From Rhodococcoides fascians NBRC 12155 = LMG 3623 (GTDB lineage: Bacteria; Actinomycetota; Actinomycetes; Mycobacteriales; Mycobacteriaceae), in contig NZ_BCWW01000012.1 of NCBI RefSeq assembly GCF_001894785.1, positions 124,001 through 188,000 on the forward strand: 64,000 nt of DNA, written 5' to 3'. The translations under genes and the position numbers were made by a program. This document shows, piece by piece, positions 1-8,758 of the stretch (position 1 is the first letter of the stretch; each line of letters opens with the position of its first letter). The notes under the pieces are model-generated. The model was not told where the DNA came from. It did not search any database and saw only the letters and a program-made list of their open reading frames with translations.

Positions 1-2
1 TC

Positions 3-1142
3 CAGATCGACCACACCGTCGTCGATGTGATGGTCGTCGACGAGTACGAGCGGCAACCGATCGGTCGCCCCTACCTGACGATCGCCATCGATGTCTTCAG
101 CCGTTCCGTACTCGGGTTCGTCGTCACTCTGGAGGCGCCGTCGTCGATATCGGTCGGGTTGTGCCTGGGCCGCGTGTGCTGCGAGAAGCAGACATGGCTG
201 GAGGCATGCGAGCTCGCGGAGCAGGTGCAGTGGCCGATGGCAGGGAAGCCGAAACAGTTGTATCTCGACAACGCCTCCGAGTTCAAAAGCGAAGCGCTGC
301 GCCGCGGATGCGCCCAGCACGCCATCACACTCGAATACCGTCCTCCGGGTCGACCGCACTACGGCGGGATCGTCGAACGCATCATCGGAACGGCGATGAC
401 GGCGGTGCACGAGCTGCCTGGGACCACCTTCTCGAACCCAGCGGACCGAGGAAGTTACGACTCGGACAAGCATGCGGCGTTGACATTGCGTGAGTTGGAG
501 CGCTGGCTGGTCCTGGCCATAGCCTCGTATCACGCGAGTGTTCACACAGGGATCGGGAACACTTCGGCCGCCGTGTGGGCCGGCGGGGTCGCCGCAGCTG
601 GTCATGCCCCTCGTGTGGTGCTCGGCGAAACCGCGTTCCTGGTGGACTTTCTTCCCGTCATCCGGCGACGTCTGACGCGCACGGGCTTCGTTCTCGATCA
701 CGTGCACTACTTCTCGAACGCGCTCAAACCGTGGGTTGCGCGGCGAGAGGATTTGGGGCGGTTCGTGATACGACGTGACCCACGCGATTTGAGCAGAATC
801 TGGGTCCTCGAACCAGACGGTGCCGGCTATGTCGAGGTGCCGTACCGGACGATGTCACATCCCGCGGTGACACTGTGGGAGCACAGAGCTGCTATCACTC
901 GTCTCCGCGAACAAGGTCGGTCGAACGTCGATGAGAGCGCACTGTTTTCGATGATCGAGCAGATGCGCGAGGTCACCGACCGCTCGCAGAAAGCCACCCG
1001 CAAAGCCCAGCGCAACCGTGCCCGCCGCACGCATCTCACCGGCGCCGCGTCTGCACCGATCCCCGCGATCCACCCGCCGGTGGAGCCTCGAGCGGACGGC
1101 GGCACCGCAACGCCGGTCTTCAGCGACATCGAGGAATGGTGA
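3..1142 (+). CDS. tniA: TniA-like DDE transposase, 5' partial
   Basis: Catalytic transposase of the TniA/TnsB/IstB-associated retroviral-integrase fold. The reading frame is open to the window edge, so the N-terminal DNA-binding region is missing. The first codons read QIDHT, whose Asp is the expected first catalytic residue of this family. The second Asp lies in LYLDN (codon at 267-269) and the Glu in GIVERI (codon at 375-377); exactly 35 residues separate them, the classic D-35-E spacing. The C-terminal half fits a Mu-transposase C-terminal domain with a basic tail (near 990-1050). tniB starts 4 bp after the stop, so the two are probably co-transcribed. All catalytic residues are present, and the gene looks intact apart from the truncation by the window. 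Confidence 0.9.
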   Translation, partial: QIDHTVVDVMVVDEYERQPIGRPYLTIAIDVFSRSVLGFVVTLEAPSSISVGLCLGRVCCEKQTWLEACELAEQVQWPMAGKPKQLYLDNASEFKSEALRRGCAQHAITLEYRPPGRPHYGGIVERIIGTAMTAVHELPGTTFSNPADRGSYDSDKHAALTLRELERWLVLAIASYHASVHTGIGNTSAAVWAGGVAAAGHAPRVVLGETAFLVDFLPVIRRRLTRTGFVLDHVHYFSNALKPWVARREDLGRFVIRRDPRDLSRIWVLEPDGAGYVEVPYRTMSHPAVTLWEHRAAITRLREQGRSNVDESALFSMIEQMREVTDRSQKATRKAQRNRARRTHLTGAASAPIPAIHPPVEPRADGGTATPVFSDIEEW

Positions 1143-1146
1143 CGCG

Positions 1147-2085
1147 ATGACCGCATCGACAGGAAGCAGCGACGAACCCACCGAGTCGTCCAGCGAGGGT
1201 TTGGGGCACCTGCGGGAGTCGGTTCGACCGCTCACCGCACTCGACGACGCGGACCGGATCCGGTCGATTCGGTCGGAGAGGTGGATCGGGTATCCGCAGG
1301 CCCGTACGGTCATCGACCATCTGGAGACGTTGCTGTCGTGGCCGGACCGACAGCGTATGCCGAACCTACTGTTGCTCGGTCCGACGAACAACGGCAAGTC
1401 GATGATCATCGAAAAGTTCCGGCGCACTCATCCGCCGATCAGCTTGTCCGATCGCGAGCAGATACCGGTGTTGTGCATGCAGATGCCCCCGGACCCGTCA
1501 CCCGGCCGGTTCTACCTCGCACTGCTCACAGCGTTGGGAACACCGACCAGGCCCCGCAATCGGGTCCACGAACTCGAACAGCAAGCATTGATGCTGCTCC
1601 GCGTCACCGGCGTACGGATGTTGATCATCGACGAGCTCCACAATGTTCTCGCCGGCCGCGACAACGTGCGCCGCGAATTCTTGAACGTGCTGCGGTTTTT
1701 GGGCAACGAACTACGCATTCCTCTCGTCGCTGTCGGCACCCGTGATGCTTACCTCGCCATCCGGACCGATCCGCAGCTGGAGAATCGATTCCACCCCATC
1801 ACTTTGCCGGTCTGGACCAACACAGCCGACACCAGATCACTGCTGGCCAGTTTCACCACGAGCTTCCCCCTCCGCAAACCCTCTCACGTGACATCACTGG
1901 AGATGACCGACTACCTTCTCACTCGCTCCGAGGGCACCATCGGTGAACTGGCAACGTTGCTCACTGCCGCAGCAGTGACCGCCGTCGACAGCGGAGAGGA
2001 AGCGATCACCTCATCGGTGCTCACGCGCACTCCGTACGTTGGCCCCACGGAGCGACGTCGCCAGTTCGAGCGCCACCTCGCATGA
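1147..2085 (+). CDS. tniB: TniB-like AAA+ transposition ATPase
   Basis: ATP-dependent regulator that bridges transposase and target DNA in Tn402/Tn7-like systems. The 312-residue protein has a Walker A motif GPTNNGKS (about residues 78-85) after a hydrophobic strand, and a Walker B motif MLIIDELHN (about 158-166); the usual TniB family is near 300 residues. The start is ATG 1147, just after tniA; an upstream in-frame extension into tniA looks non-coding. The stop overlaps the start of tniQ by 4 bp, indicating translational coupling. The assignment of the family is firm; activity is inferred from the intact motifs. Confidence 0.9.
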   Translation: MTASTGSSDEPTESSSEGLGHLRESVRPLTALDDADRIRSIRSERWIGYPQARTVIDHLETLLSWPDRQRMPNLLLLGPTNNGKSMIIEKFRRTHPPISLSDREQIPVLCMQMPPDPSPGRFYLALLTALGTPTRPRNRVHELEQQALMLLRVTGVRMLIIDELHNVLAGRDNVRREFLNVLRFLGNELRIPLVAVGTRDAYLAIRTDPQLENRFHPITLPVWTNTADTRSLLASFTTSFPLRKPSHVTSLEMTDYLLTRSEGTIGELATLLTAAAVTAVDSGEEAITSSVLTRTPYVGPTERRRQFERHLA

Positions 2086-3314
2086 ACGCGCGGCTCGCAC
2101 CGATGCCCGATGGTGCGTACGTTCGCCCGTGGCCGCTGCACCCGCAGCCACTGCCAGGCGAGGCCCTCTCGTCCTGGTTGGCCCGGATATGCGAGCTGTA
2201 TCCGCACATCAGGCCCTCTGACCTGCTTGCAGACCTCGAAATCGATTGTGCTGTCGGGGATCTCGACCGCTACACACCGGAGCCGATACTTGTCGAGCTG
2301 GCCGGTCGCGGCGCGGTCCCGGTGGAGAGGGTGCGGATGATGACGTTGGCGGGGTGGACACCGTGGCTGCTCGACAGCACCGACCCCGCCGACTGCGACT
2401 TCGACACCTACGTCCACCAGTTCTCGATCCTGCTACCGGCCGACCTCGCGAGGGAGGATCGACGACGCCGCACACCCACGAGCGAAGCATGGTTGCCGTG
2501 GGCGAGCACTCCGCGCAGTCGGGCATGCCCGGAATGTATCGACAGCCTCGAATCCACTGCTGATATGAACATGACTCTGCTGCATCAATATCCGGTGCTG
2601 AGCAGCTGCCTCGACCACCGTTGTCGACTCGAACCCTGCTCTGCGTTGCCTGGTCATGCAATTTTCTGGGATCAGGTCCGGTTCGGTTCGCATGAACGGG
2701 TCTCGCCCGTTCCGGTTCCCTCAGCGGTCACGGACCTCGATCGGCGCAGCACCGAGGCTCTGACGACGGGATGGGTGGAACTCGGCCCAGGCCGGGTACA
2801 TGCCGCAGTGTGGTTCCGGCTTCTGCGCACCGTCGTCGACGAAGTGTCCACGCCACTGGTTCGCACCGGACGGTGGGCGACGAGGCTCGTTGCGATCTGG
2901 AAGGCCGCCGGTCGTTCTCGCCCGTTGCGGACCGCGTGGGTTCCGTTCGAGGACCTGCACTGGGACGAGCAGGCGACAGTCCTCGAGGCCGCAGCGATCG
3001 GCATTGCGATGGTCGAGAGCGGTGAGATCGATGCCGGCGGTGCGCACGCATCTCTGCTGCGCCCACGACCGTATGAGCCGGTCGATCCTGGGACCGCTCC
3101 GACGCGCTCGTCTTATCCCGCACCTGAGCGCGATTTATGGGCTGACGCGCACGCTGCGGCCGAGGCCGCCATCGCGGCAGCGCGCGTCGATCCCGCATCC
3201 GCCAGTTCGTTGTACAACTTCCTGCTCCGGGGGTGCCGCACCGCAGCGGAGCTGGATGAGACGGTGCAACTGTTCCTCGACCACGGGATCCCGCTGCACC
3301 ATCCGCCGACATAG
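2082..3314 (+). CDS. tniQ: TniQ/TnsD-family target-selection protein
   Basis: The 410-residue protein starts with the typical TniQ signature near LPGEALSSWLARI (about residues 24-36) and carries a zinc-finger-like pattern, CPEC at 149-152 followed by CLDHRC at 176-181. In related transposons TniQ is needed for transposition and helps to pick the target, such as plasmid res sites in the Tn402/Tn5053 group. The ATG overlaps the tniB stop by 4 bp. It is the last gene of the tniABQ operon. The C-terminal half is poorly conserved and its fold cannot be judged by eye. Confidence 0.85.
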   Translation: MNARLAPMPDGAYVRPWPLHPQPLPGEALSSWLARICELYPHIRPSDLLADLEIDCAVGDLDRYTPEPILVELAGRGAVPVERVRMMTLAGWTPWLLDSTDPADCDFDTYVHQFSILLPADLAREDRRRRTPTSEAWLPWASTPRSRACPECIDSLESTADMNMTLLHQYPVLSSCLDHRCRLEPCSALPGHAIFWDQVRFGSHERVSPVPVPSAVTDLDRRSTEALTTGWVELGPGRVHAAVWFRLLRTVVDEVSTPLVRTGRWATRLVAIWKAAGRSRPLRTAWVPFEDLHWDEQATVLEAAAIGIAMVESGEIDAGGAHASLLRPRPYEPVDPGTAPTRSSYPAPERDLWADAHAAAEAAIAAARVDPASASSLYNFLLRGCRTAAELDETVQLFLDHGIPLHHPPT

Positions 3315-3518
3315 CTCTCGCCCGATGGAGCGGGGTCGTCCGCGATGCACGCGCGGCGATAGCCAAAGAGCCCTTTTTCGCGCCGGGGTCATAGTCACCA
3401 ACGTTATTTGTGCGGTGACCGACGAGAATTTTCCTTCCCGCACCGTCTCCGCGGAAACGCCTGCTCAGCGTGCTTTCGGCCTGAGAAGTCTGTCGGGAGG
3501 GCCCGCTACAGTCCAGCC
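3315..3518. other. Intergenic stretch after tniQ
   Basis: About 200 bp between tniQ and the first recombinase gene. It turns AT-richer near 3390-3440. No terminal repeat of the transposon, res-like array or convincing small gene was seen here. It probably holds the promoter of the recombinase pair. Confidence 0.4.
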
Positions 3519-4691
3519 ATGACAGATCGCCAGCTCGTAGACGGCCCGACCACGATCCCGGCTGTCGTGCCGGGTGCCGCGGCGGTGTTTCCAGACCTAC
3601 CGCCCGAGGTTGCTGCTCGGATCGAGCGTTCCATGGCCGCGTCCCGCTCGACCGGTACCCGCCGGGCCTACACCTCGGCGTGGCGACGCTTCGAGACCTG
3701 GTGCACCGTCGCCGGGCACCACGCGTTGCCGGCGCATCCCGCGACAGTGGCGGCCTACCTCGTCGCCGCGGCCGACACGCTCACCGTCGACGGGACGCGG
3801 GCGTACGCGGCCGCGACGTTCGGCAAGTGGATTGCGGCGATCGCCGACCGCCACCGCGCTACCGGACACGACAACCCGTGCGGGCACGAGATGGTGCGCG
3901 CCACCCTCGCCGGTATCCGGCGGGACTACGCGTCGGCGGGGGAGCGGCCCCGCAACCCGCGCGCACCGCTGCTGACCTCCGACATCACCACGATCGTCGA
4001 CCACGCCCGACGCACTACAGCGGGGTGGGCGTCGGAGGTGCTCGAACGCCGCGACACCGCGCTGCTGCTGATGGGATACACCGGCGCATTTCGACGCAGC
4101 GAACTCGTAGCGCTGGAATGCCGCGATGTGCGCCGCGACCGTCTCGACGGTGCGCACGTACGGATCCGAAGATCGAAGACCGACCAGGACGGAACCGGCA
4201 TCGGAACGGTGAAAGCGCTTCCGTTCACCGACCGGCACGAATCCTGCCCGGTCTGCGCGTGGGTGCGATGGCTGCAGATCGTCGCCGCGTTCGACACCGG
4301 GGGCAGAGCCGCCGTCATTCGACTGCTTTCTCGCGCAGCACAATTCGACTCCCATCTCTGCCGCGGCACCCTGCCGACCGCCGAGAAACGGTCGCCGCTG
4401 TTCCGGTCTGTCCGCAAGAACGGCAACCTCTCCGACACTGTGTTGTCCGGGGCAGCGGTCCATGCGGCGATCCGCCGCCGCGCAGCTCACGCCGGGTACG
4501 ACCCCGAGACTGTCATGCAGCTCGGCGGCCATTCCCTGCGGGCAGGATTCGTCACCCAAGCCTTCCGTAACGGTGCCGATGCACATGCGATCATGCGCCA
4601 GACCGGGCACACCACACCCGCAATGGTCGAGACATATGCCCGCGAGCACGCCCCTCTGGTCGGCAACGCGGTCACCGAACTCGGTCTATGA
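3519..4691 (+). CDS. Tyrosine recombinase (phage-integrase family)
   Basis: Site-specific DNA recombinase of 390 residues. The N-terminal part has a SAM-like core-binding domain (about residues 35-130). The catalytic set is complete: Arg in GAFRRSELVAL (about 190-200), HSLRAGF (His and Arg, near 345), RQTGH (His, near 367) and Tyr in MVETYAR (near 378). ATG 3519 was chosen over upstream in-frame starts because the family domain begins soon after it. The stop overlaps the next gene by 4 bp, so the two proteins are made together. In this position it replaces the serine resolvase (tniR) found in classical Tn402, and a role in cointegrate resolution or cassette integration is possible but inferred. 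Confidence 0.85.
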   Translation: MTDRQLVDGPTTIPAVVPGAAAVFPDLPPEVAARIERSMAASRSTGTRRAYTSAWRRFETWCTVAGHHALPAHPATVAAYLVAAADTLTVDGTRAYAAATFGKWIAAIADRHRATGHDNPCGHEMVRATLAGIRRDYASAGERPRNPRAPLLTSDITTIVDHARRTTAGWASEVLERRDTALLLMGYTGAFRRSELVALECRDVRRDRLDGAHVRIRRSKTDQDGTGIGTVKALPFTDRHESCPVCAWVRWLQIVAAFDTGGRAAVIRLLSRAAQFDSHLCRGTLPTAEKRSPLFRSVRKNGNLSDTVLSGAAVHAAIRRRAAHAGYDPETVMQLGGHSLRAGFVTQAFRNGADAHAIMRQTGHTTPAMVETYAREHAPLVGNAVTELGL

Positions 4692-5782
4692 CCGGGCGTG
4701 TGACTTCACCCGTGAACGCCGATAGGGCGACCGGGGTAGATGCTGACCACGACGACTGCACCGGTTCGATTCGACCAGCGGATATCACGAACGTGGCGGT
4801 GCCGAAGCGGGATCGGCACACGTGGTCACTGTTCGAGGACTGGTGCACCGCCCATGACGAAACACCACTGGCGGCCTCCCCGGATTCACTTGCTCGGTTC
4901 CTCTCGGCGCACCCCGCGGCGTCCACGACCCAGCGCCGCCGGATCGCGGTGATCGACGCCGCCCATTCCCGGCACCTGTTACCCCAGCCGGGCCGTGCGG
5001 AGGTCGTCCGGGCTGCGCTGGACGTGGCGCGTACGGCGCGCCTGCACGAGCTGGCAGCCGTGATCGGCGGCGTCATCGCGCGCCTCCCCGAATCCGGTTG
5101 GCCGTCCGAACTGTTCGCGCGGCGAGACGCCCTCGTCCTGGTCTTTGCCTCGACCGGTCTGCCGTACACCCAGATCGCGGCCCTGCGGCCCTGCGACGTC
5201 ACCGCCGATCCGAGGATCGATGCCCTTCGTATCGACACAGGCCGCGGCGTTCGCACCGTCACTCCTCTCGCACTGATGGAGACGGGTATCTCGCCGCGGA
5301 CGGTGTTCCAGCGCTGGTTGGAGGTGCTGGGCCATCACACGCGGTACCCGAACACTCGAATGCTCGCCGACGCTCTCGATGCCGTGGGCGGTACCGGGCT
5401 CAGCGGATTCGACCGGTACGTCGATCCGGCCGGTCGACAGCCGCTGTCGACCGCAATCGACCGGTGGGGTCACACCCCGCTGACTGCGACTGCACTTACC
5501 GCCCATGCGGTCGCCGACATCGTTCGAGCGCACCTGGACGGACGAGCACCTGTGCACCGACACCATTCGGTGCAGGCACGGCAGCCGAGCACAGATCTCG
5601 TACCCAAGCCCGCCTCGGCTTCGCTACTCGACCCCGGCTACTACGAACACGGGACTCGGGCACGCCGAGACGCACACCAGCTACTCGGTGGCGTCGATTC
5701 GACGCTCGACGACGTCGAAGAGCGTGCGGATTCACTGTTGAAGCGGCTTCTCGAATTCGTCGAGGCAGAAGTGCCGCCGTGA
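4688..5782 (+). CDS. Degenerate tyrosine-recombinase-like partner protein
   Basis: A 364-residue protein translationally coupled (4-bp overlap) to the active recombinase. Its N-terminal half resembles a core-binding domain (WSLFEDWCTAH near residue 46, like RFETWC in its neighbour). The region where the first catalytic Arg should be reads FASTGLPYTQIAAL, with no Arg in the key place. No HxxR box or C-terminal Tyr motif can be found. A long acidic C-terminal helix ends the protein (SLLKRLLEFVEAE). It looks like a duplicated recombinase that lost catalysis and may act as an accessory or architectural subunit. The homology is suggested by layout and pattern rather than a strong motif. Confidence 0.6.
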   Translation: MTGRVTSPVNADRATGVDADHDDCTGSIRPADITNVAVPKRDRHTWSLFEDWCTAHDETPLAASPDSLARFLSAHPAASTTQRRRIAVIDAAHSRHLLPQPGRAEVVRAALDVARTARLHELAAVIGGVIARLPESGWPSELFARRDALVLVFASTGLPYTQIAALRPCDVTADPRIDALRIDTGRGVRTVTPLALMETGISPRTVFQRWLEVLGHHTRYPNTRMLADALDAVGGTGLSGFDRYVDPAGRQPLSTAIDRWGHTPLTATALTAHAVADIVRAHLDGRAPVHRHHSVQARQPSTDLVPKPASASLLDPGYYEHGTRARRDAHQLLGGVDSTLDDVEERADSLLKRLLEFVEAEVPP

Positions 5783-5966
5783 GGTCGGCCGTTCGTGCCG
5801 CGAAGATGGTCCCTGCACCCGTTCAGGCCGCTTCTGTGGCGTGGAGACGCTCGACGAGACCGGGGTGAACCGATCGATCAGATCTCCGCTTGCGTGAACT
5901 CGACTGTGTCGCCCTCCGGTGCACCGACATTCCGGGAGCAATCGCCGGAGGGAACTTCGGTTCGGG

Positions 5967-5994
5967 TGAACCCCTCAGGCTCGGTGTGCGTACA
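5967..5994 (+). promoter_or_regulatory. SigL-type ECF promoter
   Basis: A TGAACC box (5967-5972), exactly 16 bp, then CGTACA (5989-5994) match the -35/-10 pattern used by the mycobacterial SigL group of ECF sigma factors. It lies 47 bp before the lipoprotein start and upstream of a SigL-like sigma gene, so the operon is probably autoregulated. Confidence 0.65.
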
Positions 5995-6041
5995 CCACAG
6001 TGAAGCCCACCGCTGGCGTGGGCACGAGGACAGGACACGTG

Positions 6042-7028
6042 ATGAGCACTTCAAGGTTCCGTATGGCAACGTCGCTGCTCGCGTCGGCGGCGGTGATCGC
6101 CCTCGCCGGGTGCGGTTCCACCGAACCCACCGGTTCGGTGGCGGTGTCGAGCACTCCGGTGTCCACGTCGGCGGACGCGAAGGCTGCGACACCCGATGTG
6201 GCACCGTCCGAACCCGGACTGGTGGTGTACGCCAGTAACTACTCTGTGAGTGACACGGTCTCTCGGGTACAGCGCGCGCTGGAGACGGCGGGAGCTGTGG
6301 CAGCCACTGTGGATTTCGAGAAGTTGGCACAGGGAGCAGGTGAGACGATCCGCCCGACCACCGTGGTGATCGGGGGGAATCCGAAAGCGGCGTCGCCGTT
6401 GATCGCCGCGGACCAACGGGCCGCGATCGACCTTCCACAGAAGTACCTGGTCTGGCAGGCCGCCAACGGAACGGTGTTTCTGGCATACAACTCCGCCGAG
6501 TACATCGCGACGCTCGCAGGCATCCCGGTCTCGTCCGACGCCCTCGACGGACTCCGGGCCGGCTCGGCATCGACCGCGTCCGATGCGACGGGATCCTCGG
6601 CGGCCGCCGCAGAGGGCACCGATGTGTCCGCAGCGCCGGGATACCTGGTCGAGAAGACCAGTGATGCATCGGTTGCAGCGTCCATTGCCCGATACGAGGC
6701 AGCGTTCGCGGCCAAGAATCAGCCCACAGTCGCAACCGTCGATCTCGCGTCCGCCGCTGCCGAGACACCTCTGAGGCCCACCATGGTCACCTACGTCGGT
6801 AATCCTGCGGTCTCGACTGCGCTGGTCGGAGCGCAGCAGACCATGGGGATCGACCTCCCCGCCCGATACGTGGCGTGGCAGGATGCCGAAGGGATCGTTC
6901 ACGTGGCTCACCCCGATATCCGTGTACTCGCCGCTCGGCATTCGATCTCGCCGACCAATCCTGTTCTCGACATGGTCGCCGCCGCCACGACCGGTTTCAC
7001 CGATGCCGCTTCCGGCTCGGGCAGTTAG
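6042..7028 (+). CDS. Lipoprotein with two DUF302 domains
   Basis: Exported lipoprotein of 328 residues. The N-terminus has a hydrophobic stretch ending in the lipobox LAGC (about residues 21-24), then a Ser/Thr-rich linker. Two copies of a DUF302-like unit follow, near residues 60-170 and 210-315; each has a helix, an Arg-Pro-Thr segment (IRPTTVVIGGNP and LRPTMVTYVGNP) and an Ile-Asp-Leu-Pro turn before a YLVWQ/YVAWQ strand. DUF302 proteins have no settled biochemical role. ATG 6042 was preferred over 6000 because it puts the signal at the very N-terminus. The next gene starts at the base after the stop, so this is the first gene of the sigma operon. Confidence 0.75.
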   Translation: MSTSRFRMATSLLASAAVIALAGCGSTEPTGSVAVSSTPVSTSADAKAATPDVAPSEPGLVVYASNYSVSDTVSRVQRALETAGAVAATVDFEKLAQGAGETIRPTTVVIGGNPKAASPLIAADQRAAIDLPQKYLVWQAANGTVFLAYNSAEYIATLAGIPVSSDALDGLRAGSASTASDATGSSAAAAEGTDVSAAPGYLVEKTSDASVAASIARYEAAFAAKNQPTVATVDLASAAAETPLRPTMVTYVGNPAVSTALVGAQQTMGIDLPARYVAWQDAEGIVHVAHPDIRVLAARHSISPTNPVLDMVAAATTGFTDAASGSGS

Positions 7029-7580
7029 GTGGACGGTGTCGAATCCGGCTCACAGCACAACCACCAGCTCGTCGATGCGTCCGAAGTCGCCATGTCGGCG
7101 CTCTTCCGCGAGCACCAGCACGCAGTGACTCGATTCGTCAGCCGCTACACCCAGACCCGCGAGCAGTGTGAGGACATCGTCCAGGAGACGATGTTGCGCG
7201 CGTGGCGCGGGATCGACCGCATCGATGTGACGGCAGCATCGACGCGGTCCTATCTCATGACCATCGCGCGAAACGTACTCACCGATCAGTGGCGGGCGAG
7301 CACGAGCAGGCCGACTCTCGTCCACGATCAGATCGCACTCGCCGCCGAGTGCATCGACGACGAATTGGGCGGGGTCCTCGACGGGTGGCTCATAGACGAG
7401 TCGCTGCGTCGGTTGTCCGAGGAGCATCGAGCAGTCATCGTGCTCATCTACTACGAGGGTCGAACCGTCTCCGAAGTGGCCGCGCACCTCGATATCGCGG
7501 TCGGCACGGTCAAGTCCCGCTCCTATTACGCTGTGCGTGCCCTACGCCGGATCTTCGACGAGTTGGGATTGATTCCATGA
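7029..7580 (+). CDS. ECF RNA polymerase sigma factor, SigL-like
   Basis: Extracytoplasmic-function sigma factor of 183 residues. Region 2 is seen at SALFREHQHAVTRFVSRY to RAWRGI (about residues 22-60) and region 4 at LSEEHRAVIVLIYYEGRT with an HTH, VSEVAAHLDIAVGTVKSR (about 130-165). It starts with GTG directly after the lipoprotein stop; ATG 7092 is a possible alternative start. The stop overlaps the anti-sigma start by 4 bp. The gene order and the TGAACC/CGTACA promoter upstream support a self-controlled envelope-stress circuit, in which the lipoprotein is a target or sensor component; that role is inferred. Confidence 0.88.
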   Translation: MDGVESGSQHNHQLVDASEVAMSALFREHQHAVTRFVSRYTQTREQCEDIVQETMLRAWRGIDRIDVTAASTRSYLMTIARNVLTDQWRASTSRPTLVHDQIALAAECIDDELGGVLDGWLIDESLRRLSEEHRAVIVLIYYEGRTVSEVAAHLDIAVGTVKSRSYYAVRALRRIFDELGLIP

Positions 7581-8254
7581 GCTCAGCGCACGACGAGATC
7601 CGACCACTGCTCGGGGCGTACGTACTCGACGGACTCGAGCGCGACGACCGAGCAGCGGTACGACGACACCTCGACGACTGCCTTGCCTGCCGAACCGAAA
7701 TCGACGTCCTGGCACCCGTCGCAGGAGTGCTTCGACGTCGCAGGCAGCCAGCAGATCTCTCACCGGTGCACTCGACGGCCGGTGCAGACCAGCGACTCGA
7801 CCACCTGCTGAGCGCGATGAGGCATCAACGGACCTCCGAGAAGAGGCGGCGGCGAGTGTGGACTGCGGTGTCGGCGACCCTCGTTCTGGGAGTCGCTGCG
7901 GCGATCGTCCCGCTCAGTACCCTCGCCCGCTCCGACGATTCGACAACGGTGAACGATGCGGGTGCCCGCCCGCTCGTTCTGTCGAGCACCGTCGGGGCCA
8001 CAGGTGACCTCGAGCTCACCACGAAAGCCTGGGGCACATCGATCGACGTCGACGTTCAACAACTCCCCGGCGCAGGCATCCTCACTCTGCAAGTGGTCGG
8101 CAACGACGGGACTCGACAACAAGCAGCTCAATGGTCGGTCACCGCGAGCCGAGCAGCAGCGGTGACCGGCGCAACGTCCCTTTCTGTCGAGGACATCCAC
8201 TCGATCGTGATCGACGATCCGGCGGGCAACACGATCGCGCGGGCCTCTCGCTGA
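7577..8254 (+). CDS. Membrane-anchored zinc anti-sigma factor
   Basis: Cognate anti-sigma factor of 225 residues. The N-terminal zf-HC2/ZAS domain has the HxxxCxxC pattern in HLDDCLACR (about residues 32-40), which in this family binds zinc and can sense redox change. One transmembrane helix follows a basic RRRR stretch (about residues 93-120), leaving a C-terminal extracytoplasmic domain of about 100 residues similar to those of RslA/RskA-type proteins. Its ATG overlaps the sigma-gene stop. It should sequester the sigma factor at the membrane until a signal arrives; the signal cannot be told from the sequence. Confidence 0.85.
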   Translation: MSSAHDEIRPLLGAYVLDGLERDDRAAVRRHLDDCLACRTEIDVLAPVAGVLRRRRQPADLSPVHSTAGADQRLDHLLSAMRHQRTSEKRRRRVWTAVSATLVLGVAAAIVPLSTLARSDDSTTVNDAGARPLVLSSTVGATGDLELTTKAWGTSIDVDVQQLPGAGILTLQVVGNDGTRQQAAQWSVTASRAAAVTGATSLSVEDIHSIVIDDPAGNTIARASR

Positions 8255-8758
8255 GACCGAGTCGTCACGGACACGGGCAGGTTTCGATGCGGTGCCTCGG
8301 ACAGCGTGTCGGTCGCGTGGCCGCCCGAACGGCTGGACCGCGGTCGAGTGAGATCGGGACGCTGACGACGTACCCCGGATCGACATCCGAGTCCGAACGC
8401 GCTGGCTCTGCGTTCGCCGCACCGCATCGGTCCGTCGCTCGTTTTCCGGACTCATTCCAGAAAAGTCGTGCATACTTTCGGTCGGTTCGGTACCCACTGT
8501 GGCATATACCAAGGGGGGTATGTAAGTACCCTAGGGGGTATCCGACCTGATCTGGAATCGAAGTCGATGAGAAGACGGGTGCAATAGGCACCACACGGCC
8601 TGTCGTGGTTATCTCATAGGTGTGTTCAGGCAGCGGAGTCGTCAAACGCTCAGCAGTGGTCGTCGAGGCGAGCCACCGAGAGCTGGCGTCTACGGCTCAC
8701 GGTGCGTTTCCCCATGGCCAGCAGTACGTGTGGCGTGGGTCAGCAGTGAGTGCGGCGT
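8255..8758. other. 504-bp gene-poor stretch with orphan operator
   Basis: No convincing gene is seen on either strand. A minus-strand frame across 8265-8645 has no recognisable domain and no ribosome binding site. The only clear structure is the pair of TACC/GGTA dyads at 8506-8541. The rest may be debris from a lost gene. Confidence 0.4.
8506..8541 (+). promoter_or_regulatory. Two G-tract dyads resembling CsoR-family operators
   Basis: Two neighbouring dyads have the form TACC-N6-GGTA with G-rich centres: 8506-8521 (ATACC and GGTAT arms) and 8526-8541. Such G-tract dyads resemble operators of the CsoR/RicR copper-sensor family in actinobacteria. No copper gene or CsoR gene follows within the window, so the site looks orphaned. 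The match is by eye only. Confidence 0.45.

Noticed and set aside
8265..8645. Minus-strand 126-codon frame across the orphan operator
   Set aside because: No ribosome binding site or recognisable fold, and it covers operator-like dyads.
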